14,715 nucleotides of DNA, taken from J089 sp964535735. Its GTDB lineage: Bacteria > Fidelibacterota > Marinisomatia > Marinisomatales > J089. The notes under the pieces were generated by a model that saw only the letters and a list, made by a program, of their open reading frames with translations, had not been told where the DNA came from and searched no databases. A program made the translations under genes and the position numbers. Positions within the stretch are counted from its first letter, which is position 1. Every line of letters begins with the position of its first letter. Location: assembly GCA_964535735.1 (NCBI GenBank), contig CAZHTM010000049.1, positions 1 to 14,715 on the forward strand. The letters are read 5' to 3'. This document shows positions 1 to 6,519 of the stretch, one piece after another.

Positions 1-1832
1 GTGGGCAAAGATCCGGACCGTAAATACGGCAAAATCACAACTGGAAACTCCAAACCCTTGCTACGGTGAATGGTCATAACCTGCACTGCCATGCGATTGG
101 CGTTCATTTCTGGTTGAATTGCCGGTTCTTTAGTATTCAGTGACAAAATATTCAGGTATCGGACCCAGCGCGAAAAATCACGGTCCGGATCGCGTTGATG
201 AAATTGATCGGCCAACGTTAGCAGATGTCCAATATTCACCAGGTTTAACCGATCCACATAACGATATTCCCGTCGTGCCAATTGGAGCAGATCAGTTTTA
301 TCCAAAATATCCCAGATAACTTCCGGTGGAGAGTACTTCTTTTTTAATCCTTCCCGAAGGGTCGTAATGGTTCTGATGAGGTCCTTTAACGAATCTTCCG
401 ACTCATTAGCAACTGCCTGAGATAGTTCTTCTAAAGTACCGATACCACGGAAGTTTGATAAATCGATATCCGGGTTTTTTCGCTGAAGATGTTTAAGGAT
501 ACGACCTAATCCCGGGCCGAAATACTGTCCATCAATAATGACTTCCGACCATGCCATGAGATCCCGAATTGCCGGAACGCCGAATAAATGATCTACAAAA
601 GAATCCACCGGAATTCCCGCTCGTTCAAGGGCCTGGGTTATGTCTTTTACTTTAGCGGTTGTTCGGCACAAGACTGCCATATCTCCGTATTTCCATCCCT
701 GTTTCGAAGCCTGTTCAATAATCCTGAGAACGACGTCAGGATGAAATGCATTTTCCGCTACATACCAGGTCGGTTTTGGTCCAGTTTTATCCTCTTTAGG
801 TCTAAGAGTCTTCTCTTTTCGGTTTAAGTCCTGAGAGATTACCGCATTCGCCAAATCCAGAATTTCTTTAGTTGAACGGAAATTCTCTTCCAGCGTAACA
901 ATTTTCTCCGGTTCCGAGGACAAGTAGGTCGTCTCGAAGTCCTGTATATTGTAGTAATTAGCGCCTCGAAAGCTGTAAATACATTGATCTTGATCGCCCA
1001 CGACTGTGATGCTGGGATTGGTTCCAAGGATCAACCGAATAATCTGATTCAGAGCATAGTTATTGTCCTGATATTCATCCACAATGAAATGACGGTACCG
1101 TTTCCGGACCTTTTCGAGAACATTAGGATTTTCTCTGAGCAACATCCAGCAGTTCAGAATCATATCACCGTAATCCATCCACCCCTGGTCCCTCTTCCAA
1201 TCTTGATAACGTCCGAAAGCTTGAACCAAGTCGTTTAACTGGAGAAGCAATTCCGAATCGTCAACCTTGTCGCTTACTCCAGGGAAGGCGTTCCGGATCA
1301 ATTCTTCCGTATAATTGTCAGTTTCTAGCCGTACTTTTAATATATCAGGGGTCAATAGTTCTTCACTGACGCGGTTAAAAAATGGTAAGAAACTTTGTTG
1401 AATTGCTTTGAGGGGATCGGAGCGAAATGCAGTGGACTGGAGAAATTCCATCTCATCTATTTTCTGAGCCAAAAGAAAAAGAAGGTCACCGGATTCCACT
1501 AAAGTTTTATTCTCGATCCATTCCGGTCGGAATTCTTTCACCAACCGAACACAAAAGGCATGAAAAGTACTTATCCTAAGGTCAGCGCTCTTGGATAATG
1601 TAAGTTCATGAAGTTTACGTCGTAGATCACGGGCGGCTTTCTCGGTAAATGTTAATATCACCACCTGTTCGGGACGCATTTTGCCCGTATTAATCATGTG
1701 AGCCGCTCGCCTCAGGATGGTGAAGGTTTTGCCCGTCCCAGCTCCGGCGAGAATCATGAGTGGTCCGGGAGGTGCATAAATCGCGTCTTGCTGATGCTTC
1801 GTGGGTTCCAGTTTTTTTGAATTCAATTTCAT
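1..1832 (-). CDS. UvrD/Rep-family ATP-dependent DNA helicase (superfamily 1A), C-terminus off the left edge
   Basis: ATP-driven 3'-5' DNA helicase of the UvrD/PcrA/Rep family, acting in the cytoplasm in repair or replication restart. Read on the minus strand, 610 codons are open from ATG 1832 to the edge. Motifs appear in order: Q motif near residue 14, Walker A AGAGTGKT (29-36), motif Ia from T61, STFHAF (88-93), motif II DEYQD (252-256), motif III VGDQDQCIYSFRGA (278-291), motif IV EENFRST (315-321) and motif V TIHRSKGLEF (587-596). Motif VI and the C-terminus are outside. An in-frame TAA at 1842-1844, only three codons upstream, makes ATG 1832 the first possible ATG, yet no Shine-Dalgarno precedes it. 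Motif V already lies at residue 587, so the full protein should exceed 700 residues. A C-terminal nuclease domain cannot be excluded, so I do not choose between uvrD, pcrA and rep. It is divergent from the sigma factor gene. Confidence 0.93.
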   Translation of the reverse strand, partial: MKLNSKKLEPTKHQQDAIYAPPGPLMILAGAGTGKTFTILRRAAHMINTGKMRPEQVVILTFTEKAARDLRRKLHELTLSKSADLRISTFHAFCVRLVKEFRPEWIENKTLVESGDLLFLLAQKIDEMEFLQSTAFRSDPLKAIQQSFLPFFNRVSEELLTPDILKVRLETDNYTEELIRNAFPGVSDKVDDSELLLQLNDLVQAFGRYQDWKRDQGWMDYGDMILNCWMLLRENPNVLEKVRKRYRHFIVDEYQDNNYALNQIIRLILGTNPSITVVGDQDQCIYSFRGANYYNIQDFETTYLSSEPEKIVTLEENFRSTKEILDLANAVISQDLNRKEKTLRPKEDKTGPKPTWYVAENAFHPDVVLRIIEQASKQGWKYGDMAVLCRTTAKVKDITQALERAGIPVDSFVDHLFGVPAIRDLMAWSEVIIDGQYFGPGLGRILKHLQRKNPDIDLSNFRGIGTLEELSQAVANESEDSLKDLIRTITTLREGLKKKYSPPEVIWDILDKTDLLQLARREYRYVDRLNLVNIGHLLTLADQFHQRDPDRDFSRWVRYLNILSLNTKEPAIQPEMNANRMAVQVMTIHRSKGLEFPVVILPYLRSGSLP

Positions 1833-1846
1833 GGAGGAAAGTTAGA

Positions 1847-1876
1847 TTGACGAGATGACTGGACAGGATAAATATT
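1847..1876 (+). promoter_or_regulatory. Possible housekeeping-type promoter for the sigma-factor cluster
   Basis: In the 86-nt divergent gap, TTGACG (1847-1852, five of six to the -35 consensus) is followed after 18 nt by AATATT (1871-1876, four of six to the -10 consensus). Transcription would start near 1882, leaving a leader of about 37 nt before the sigma gene. I saw no convincing ECF-type GGAAC/CGT pair here, so autoregulation is not shown. FCB bacteria often use a different promoter consensus, so this is only a candidate. Confidence 0.25.
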
Positions 1877-1918
1877 TTTAACCTTTTGGGAATTTCCAGG
1901 TCTAACTGAAAAAATCCA

Positions 1919-2440
1919 ATGAAAAATGATGATCAACTCATACGTGAATTTCAACAGGGCCACAAACAGGCCTTCGACGAATTGGTTCGAAAATACCTGG
2001 ACTCCGTTTATACGTTTTTCTTCCGACTTACGGGAGATGAAATGGAAGCAGAAGACTTGGCACAGGATGTGTTTCTCCAGTTGTATAAATATTTACCACG
2101 ATTTCGTTTCGAATCAGCCTTCACCACATACCTCTACCGAATCAATACGAATGTGGCCATTTCGACCTTTCAAAAAAAACACTGGCGAAAACTGCTTCAT
2201 CTGGACCAAATCCCTGATCCCCCTTCACAACCCGACGATTCGAGATTTAAAAAACAGGAACTGTGGACGGCGATACGGAGATTGCCGAAACAGCAACAAC
2301 GGATCGTCATGTTAAGAATTTCTCAACAACTACCCTTCAAGGATATCGCCGCTATTCTGGAGATTTCGGAGAGCGCCGCAAAAGTCAACTATCATCACGG
2401 CGTGAAAACCATAAAAACTCTCATAGAATCAACATCATGA
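1919..2440 (+). CDS. ECF-type RNA polymerase sigma factor (sigma-70 family, regions 2 and 4 only)
   Basis: Alternative sigma factor that would direct RNA polymerase to a small regulon, normally held inactive by a membrane anti-sigma. It has 173 residues, the usual ECF size. Region 2 spans about residues 12-82, with the typical AEDLAQDVFLQLYKYL stretch (44-59) and an aromatic-rich -10 melting helix. A Pro/Asp-rich linker (about 98-109) follows. Region 4 (about 115-166) opens with LPKQQQRIVML and ends in a helix-turn-helix around DIAAILEISESAAKVNYHHG. Region 3 is absent, as expected for ECF proteins. No strong ribosome binding site precedes ATG 1919. The stop TGA overlaps the next ATG (ATGA, 2437-2440), so the downstream membrane protein is probably translationally coupled and acts as its partner. 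The ECF subgroup cannot be assigned by eye. Confidence 0.93.
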   Translation: MKNDDQLIREFQQGHKQAFDELVRKYLDSVYTFFFRLTGDEMEAEDLAQDVFLQLYKYLPRFRFESAFTTYLYRINTNVAISTFQKKHWRKLLHLDQIPDPPSQPDDSRFKKQELWTAIRRLPKQQQRIVMLRISQQLPFKDIAAILEISESAAKVNYHHGVKTIKTLIESTS

Positions 2441-2823
2441 AAAACGCTATTTCAACCGACTTTTTTCTGCCCGAACCAAACCGGACTCCGGACAGTACCA
2501 CATTTATCCATCGACTACACATCACCCGACTTGAGATGAAAGAGAAACGATCCCGCCGAATTTTCACACTCCAGGCTTTGGCCGTTTTGTTGGTCGTGGC
2601 TCTTCTTTCACTCACGGGATTAAGCAACCAGCGTGTTACTGACCAAACCAACGCGATCTTCTGGGCCAATTATAGTTTGCCTGACTCCCTTATTTCGGCT
2701 TACGAATCCGACATTGCTCTATATCTCATCGACCAAAGTGAAGATATTTATTCAACGATTGAATTCTTCGAATCCATTAACTATGAACCTTTGACCACTT
2801 TATTGGAGGAATACCATGAATAA
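2437..2823 (+). CDS. Putative anti-sigma factor, single-pass inner-membrane protein
   Basis: A 128-residue protein matching no family I recognise. The N-terminal 41 residues are hydrophilic and probably cytoplasmic. A basic cluster (KEKRSRR, 35-41) precedes one hydrophobic helix (about 42-62), giving an N-in topology. The remaining 65 residues would be periplasmic and are acidic, ending in LLEEYHE. Position and topology fit a small anti-sigma like CnrY or other one-pass anti-sigmas: the short cytoplasmic arm would bind the ECF factor and the outer part would receive a signal. No zinc-binding HxxxCxxC anti-sigma motif is present. The reading frame stays open upstream to 2263, but ATG 2437 is chosen because it overlaps the sigma stop as ATGA. 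Its own end overlaps the next start by 8 nt. The anti-sigma role is inferred from context. Confidence 0.72.
   Translation: MKNAISTDFFLPEPNRTPDSTTFIHRLHITRLEMKEKRSRRIFTLQALAVLLVVALLSLTGLSNQRVTDQTNAIFWANYSLPDSLISAYESDIALYLIDQSEDIYSTIEFFESINYEPLTTLLEEYHE
2805..2810 (+). promoter_or_regulatory. Ribosome binding site for the Spy/CpxP-like gene
   Basis: GGAGGA lies 5 nt before ATG 2816, inside the end of the putative anti-sigma gene. It is the first strong Shine-Dalgarno in the cluster and decides this start. It suggests the periplasmic protein is made in greater amount than the sigma factor and membrane protein, whose starts lack such a site. Confidence 0.7.
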
Positions 2824-3349
2824 ACCCTATTACCCCATAATTAGTTTGTTTCTTGTGACAGCACTTTGGGCACAGATGCCTGGCCCCGGAGGCCCACTAC
2901 CACAATCCAGGGACGAAAGGCAGGATCGAATGGAGATGATGGCTATGTGGCGGCTTACGGATGAATTACAGCTCACAACGGAACAAGGGGCTCGGTTTTT
3001 CCCAGACTTCCGGGAATATCGCCAAACTCTTAAATCTCTTGAAGAAGAAAAACGAAATTTAGCCAAAGAGGTCCGTACGCTAGCGAGGGAAAACGACGAT
3101 CTAAGCGATAAAGAATTGCAGTCCATTCTGGATCAATGGTTTGGCCTGGCGCAACGACAAATGACTATTGAAAAAGATTTTATTACCGGAACTGGCGATT
3201 ATCTCACCAATATCCAGCAATTGAAACTCGCCATGGCACGTGAACGATTTAAAAACGAATTACGGGCGCAAATGAAAAACCGAAAATATCGTCCCAATCC
3301 TCCAGACTACCCCGATCGCCCGGAAAATCGTAAACATAACCCCTTTTAA
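2816..3349 (+). CDS. Spy/CpxP/CnrX-like periplasmic protein with two LTxxQ motifs
   Basis: Secreted helical protein of 177 residues. A signal peptide (hydrophobic about 8-18) likely ends at LWA, with maturation at Q20. A Pro/Gly-rich start (MPGPGGPLP) follows. The mature chain is almost all charged helix and carries two LTxxQ-type motifs, LTTEQ (53-57) and LTNIQ (130-134). This motif pair is the hallmark of the Spy/CpxP/ZraP/CnrX group of periplasmic chaperones and metal sensors. The C-terminus is basic and Pro/Asn-rich. No cysteine or obvious His cluster is visible, so direct metal binding is not supported and misfolded-protein sensing is equally possible. It overlaps the upstream membrane-protein gene by 8 nt (ATGAATAA) and probably works with it, as CnrX does with CnrY, or is an effector of the regulon. 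Confidence 0.8.
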   Translation: MNKPYYPIISLFLVTALWAQMPGPGGPLPQSRDERQDRMEMMAMWRLTDELQLTTEQGARFFPDFREYRQTLKSLEEEKRNLAKEVRTLARENDDLSDKELQSILDQWFGLAQRQMTIEKDFITGTGDYLTNIQQLKLAMARERFKNELRAQMKNRKYRPNPPDYPDRPENRKHNPF

Positions 3350-3356
3350 TTGATAT

Positions 3357-3363
3357 AAAGGAG
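3357..3363 (+). promoter_or_regulatory. Ribosome binding site for the lipoprotein gene
   Basis: AAAGGAG lies 7 nt before ATG 3371, in the 21-nt gap after the Spy/CpxP-like gene. It fixes the start immediately before a clean lipoprotein signal. Confidence 0.7.
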
Positions 3364-3370
3364 ATTACCC

Positions 3371-4354
3371 ATGAAACGTATATTCGTCTTCTTAATGATT
3401 TCAGCCCTTTGGATTATTGGATGTGATAATACATCCTCAAGCCAAGACGCCATTGAATCAGAATTACTACAGCTCATCCAATCCGATGAAGTACTCCAAT
3501 TGGATGGACTGGATGATAATGGAACGACTGACCTGGATTATGAGGCGGGATTAGAATCCGGCGGATTGGCTCGCATTCTCGGTGATACCCTTTGGCCTCA
3601 TACCGATGCTTATCGCCTACGGTTTGGGCGTCAAATGACCAATCGTACCCTCAACGTAGAATTTGATATTCGTGAAAACGAAGGTGTAGCCTATGCACAT
3701 GTCATTCGAACTATTGAAGGAATATTTCGAGTATTAGCCCTGGATTCCACACATGCGGTTGTTGACTCAATGGTAAAACCGTTTGAAAGTACGTTTCAAC
3801 GGCATATTCGATTTGTGGAATGGGATGCAAATGAAGACTCCGTGGATTATGGCCACGGAAATGGACATCATTGGCGCGTTGATGCCCTTACCATCGGTGA
3901 CGGAATTACAGGAAATAAAGTGGCTTTACAGGAAATTCGCATTTACACATTCAACGCAGATACTCCAGCCTACACGTTTACAGCGGATGATGTAAACACG
4001 GTCTACTACAGCCGGGAGGATATTCTCTCATTCCGTCCTTTCCAATTGGTTCGCGTGGAAGTGGATGTAACCAATCAAGGACCGGAATTCCCGTTGAGGA
4101 GTGGTGAGCGCGTCTTTTATCATTACGGGCAAGACCGGTTCCATAAAGGCCGGAGAGCCCTTATCGATGAAGATATCGATGGGAATTACGACAATACCTT
4201 TGTTGCCTATTGGCGCGTGCCAGGTCCCGGAATAGGATATAATCACCGAGTATTTAAAGGGTTTATCGATGTTATTGACATGGGAACTCTTTTTGCCGAA
4301 GATGAAGCCGTCCACAATGAAATATGGACAATGCCCTTTTTATCTCATCGGTAA
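3371..4354 (+). CDS. Lipoprotein of unknown function, last gene of the sigma cluster
   Basis: A 327-residue protein of a family I do not recognise. The first 18 residues form a lipoprotein signal with lipobox WIIGC (lipidated Cys18), followed by a Ser/Asp-rich linker, so it should be anchored in the envelope. The body looks beta-rich, with alternating patterns such as TLNVEFDIREN and GVAYAHVIRTIEGIFRVLAL. There is one local His-rich segment, GHGNGHHW (161-168), near an acidic patch (EWDANEDSVDYG). The His segment could bind metal but the sequence does not prove it. An acidic DEDIDGNYDN stretch lies in the C-terminal third. The gene follows the periplasmic LTxxQ gene by 21 nt, has its own strong ribosome binding site and is closed by a terminator. 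It is therefore probably co-transcribed, as a sensor accessory or a target of the sigma factor. Confidence 0.82.
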   Translation: MKRIFVFLMISALWIIGCDNTSSSQDAIESELLQLIQSDEVLQLDGLDDNGTTDLDYEAGLESGGLARILGDTLWPHTDAYRLRFGRQMTNRTLNVEFDIRENEGVAYAHVIRTIEGIFRVLALDSTHAVVDSMVKPFESTFQRHIRFVEWDANEDSVDYGHGNGHHWRVDALTIGDGITGNKVALQEIRIYTFNADTPAYTFTADDVNTVYYSREDILSFRPFQLVRVEVDVTNQGPEFPLRSGERVFYHYGQDRFHKGRRALIDEDIDGNYDNTFVAYWRVPGPGIGYNHRVFKGFIDVIDMGTLFAEDEAVHNEIWTMPFLSHR

Positions 4355-4364
4355 GACAACTAAT

Positions 4365-4392
4365 AAAAAGGCCCCGGAAACGGGGCTTTTTT
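4365..4392 (+). terminator. Rho-independent terminator of the sigma cluster
   Basis: A GC-rich hairpin with the core GGCCCCG / GAAA tetraloop / CGGGGCT, extended by A-T pairs, runs directly into a T tract (4387-4392). It begins 10 nt after the lipoprotein stop. The A-run before the stem gives some terminator character in the other direction too, but no minus-strand gene ends here. Confidence 0.9.
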
Positions 4393-4551
4393 GTTTATAC
4401 CTAGCCCGGTATCGTTCTCATTTTTTTCGACATAAAAATAGTAACCAGGATTAAAAATGATGTTGGTCGCATCAATATTTAAACTACTCTTGATGGAGGT
4501 TGCTGGACATTCGTGATTCATCCTACTTTCCGGAAACAATTAGGAACGATC
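4393..4551 (+). other. Leader region of the OPT transporter, with a possible 19-codon upstream ORF
   Basis: AT-rich gap between the terminator and the transporter start. It contains a short frame, ATG 4457 to TGA 4514-4516, encoding a hydrophobic peptide starting MMLVASIFKLLL, with AGGA 7 nt upstream. Its TGA overlaps a GTG at 4513 (GTGA) that is in frame with the transporter. No convincing promoter was found; TCGACA at 4427-4432 is a -35-like hexamer without a good -10. Whether the short frame is translated is unknown. Confidence 0.35.
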
Positions 4552-6519
4552 ATGTCTGAAAAAAGTCTACCCGAGATTACAGTAAAAGCGGTTATCCTGG
4601 GAGTTCTCCTTTCGATTATATTGGCCGGCGCTAATGCCTATTTGGGATTATTTGCAGGAATGACCGTTTCCGCGTCTATTCCTGCGGCGGTGATTTCCAT
4701 GGGTATTTTACGGCTCTTTAAACAGTCCAACATTCTTGAAAATAACATTGTCCAAACGGCGGCCTCTGCGGGCGAATCATTAGCAGCCGGCGTTATCTTT
4801 ACTCTGCCTGCTCTGATTGTTATGGGATACTGGACCACCTTTGATTATTGGGAAACCACCATTATTGCCGGTTTGGGAGGACTTTTGGGTGTTCTATTTA
4901 CGATTCCTCTCCGTCGGGCATTAATCGTGAAGGAAAAATTACAATTTCCGGAAGGGATTGCTACCGCCGAAGTGCTCAAATCCGGGGATCGGGGCGAAGG
5001 TGTTAAATATATTGCCCAGGCGGGTGTCGTGGGAGCCCTCTTTAAATTTGGTGAAACCGGGTTGCGACTCTGGACAGGTGTGGCCGAAGGAGCCACTCGC
5101 GTTGGGAGCTCCATCGCCTACGTAGGAACTAACCTGTCCCCTGCATTGGTTTCCGTAGGATATATCGTGGGTATCAATATAGCCGTGCTGGTTTTCCTGG
5201 GTGGAGCCATTAACTGGCTGATCGCTATCCCCATCTACGCTGCATCCCACACATGGCCGGTGGTTGACGGGTCTCCTCTACCAGCGGTGGATTGGGCCGG
5301 ACAAATCTGGTCCCAACAAACCCGTTATTTGGGAGTTGGTGCCATGATTATCGGTGGACTGTGGGCATTAATCAATCTTCGTTCGTCCATTTTTGCCGGT
5401 ATCCGATCCAGTTTGGATTCCGTATCCGCCGGGACCAGTGCAAAAGTACAAGTCGTTCCCCGCACCGAACGGGACTTACCCATGAAATGGGTGGGTATCC
5501 TGCTCCTGGTTTCCATTATTCCAATATTCGGTGTTTACTATTATGTCATTCAATCTGCCATGCCTTCCCTATTCATGGCGGTCGTCATGCTTATTGCTGG
5601 ATTTCTGTTTGCGGCAGTGGCAGCGTACATGGCGGGCCTCGTGGGCAGTTCCAATAACCCCATTTCCGGTGTAACGATTGCCACCATTTTATTCTCAGCA
5701 CTGGTATTGCTTGCTCTGGTGGGTACCCAATCGGTAAGAGGACCTGCGGCTGCTATCTTCATTGGTGCCGTGGTGGCATGTGCAGCGGCAATTGGTGGCG
5801 ACAATATGCAAGATTTGAAGGCAGGATATATCGTAGGGGCTACTCCCTGGAAGCAGCAGATTATGCAATCTGTAGGTGTACTCTCAGCGGCAATCTTTAT
5901 TGCTCCAGTTCTAATTTTGATTGAAAAAGCCTATGGCATCGGACTTGCCACGCCGGAGCATCCTAACCCCCTGTCCGCTCCCCAGGCCACGCTCATGTCT
6001 TCGGTGGCGGAAGGTGTGTTCCATCAGAACTTACCTTGGAACATTATTTTCATTGGGATGCTCATTGCTGTGGTCGTTATTGTAGCAGATAAAATTCAGG
6101 AAAAAAGGGGGGCGGCGTTCCGGCTTCCCGTTCTGGCTGTGGCAGTCGGAATTTACCTGCCCTTCGAACTTTCGGTTCCCATCTTTATCGGAGGTATTAT
6201 TGCCTGGATGGTAACCAGAGTTTTTAAATCCAAACGCTCCGATTTAGCCCCGGATGTTCAGGATAAGGCCCTTAAGGTGGCTGGAAATCGCGGACTGTTA
6301 TTTGCGTCTGGATTGATCACTGGCGAAGCTCTGGTGGGGATTCTCATGGCTATTCCTATCGTAATTTCAGGTGATGCCAATGTATTAGCTCTTCTGGAAA
6401 AACCCCTGGGTTCATGGCCTGGAGAAATCCTTCTCCTACTAGTAGCTGTGTGGTTATGGAAAGTGGCTTCTCCTACTTCAGCAGATACAGAACCTTTATC
6501 AGAGGAGGCCAAATCTTGA
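4552..6519 (+). CDS. OPT-family transporter (oligopeptide/metal-chelate type)
   Basis: Inner-membrane transporter of 655 residues, hydrophobic throughout with many predicted helices, the usual size of bacterial OPT proteins. Characteristic stretches are NAYLGLFAGMTVSASIPAA (28-46), ENNIVQTAASAGESLAAG (63-80), KLQFPEGIATAEVLKSGDRG (129-148) and GGDNMQDLKAGYIVGATPWK (from G415). Near the C-terminus are LPFELSVPIFIGGI and GLITGEALVGI. The family imports oligopeptides or peptide-like metal chelates by proton coupling; the substrate here cannot be told. I chose ATG 4552 because AGGA sits 6 nt upstream and the LPEITVKAVILG start matches family N-termini. An in-frame GTG at 4513, with GGAGG at 4495-4499 (13 nt away), would add 13 residues. 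The stop TGA overlaps the TTG start of adenosine deaminase, so the two form a coupled operon. Confidence 0.92.
   Translation: MSEKSLPEITVKAVILGVLLSIILAGANAYLGLFAGMTVSASIPAAVISMGILRLFKQSNILENNIVQTAASAGESLAAGVIFTLPALIVMGYWTTFDYWETTIIAGLGGLLGVLFTIPLRRALIVKEKLQFPEGIATAEVLKSGDRGEGVKYIAQAGVVGALFKFGETGLRLWTGVAEGATRVGSSIAYVGTNLSPALVSVGYIVGINIAVLVFLGGAINWLIAIPIYAASHTWPVVDGSPLPAVDWAGQIWSQQTRYLGVGAMIIGGLWALINLRSSIFAGIRSSLDSVSAGTSAKVQVVPRTERDLPMKWVGILLLVSIIPIFGVYYYVIQSAMPSLFMAVVMLIAGFLFAAVAAYMAGLVGSSNNPISGVTIATILFSALVLLALVGTQSVRGPAAAIFIGAVVACAAAIGGDNMQDLKAGYIVGATPWKQQIMQSVGVLSAAIFIAPVLILIEKAYGIGLATPEHPNPLSAPQATLMSSVAEGVFHQNLPWNIIFIGMLIAVVVIVADKIQEKRGAAFRLPVLAVAVGIYLPFELSVPIFIGGIIAWMVTRVFKSKRSDLAPDVQDKALKVAGNRGLLFASGLITGEALVGILMAIPIVISGDANVLALLEKPLGSWPGEILLLLVAVWLWKVASPTSADTEPLSEEAKS
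6502..6508 (+). promoter_or_regulatory. Ribosome binding site that decides the TTG start of adenosine deaminase
   Basis: GAGGAGG lies 7 nt before TTG 6516, within the last codons of the transporter gene. No ATG or GTG lies nearby in the deaminase frame, so this strong site is the main evidence for the TTG start. Confidence 0.8.

Noticed and set aside
588..1238. Plus-strand frames of 60-84 codons across 588-1238
   Set aside because: They are antisense shadows of the UvrD/Rep helicase, whose motifs are clear on the minus strand.
2263..2436. Upstream extension of the putative anti-sigma frame
   Set aside because: It runs entirely inside the sigma factor coding sequence in another frame. ATG 2437, overlapping the sigma stop, is the natural start.
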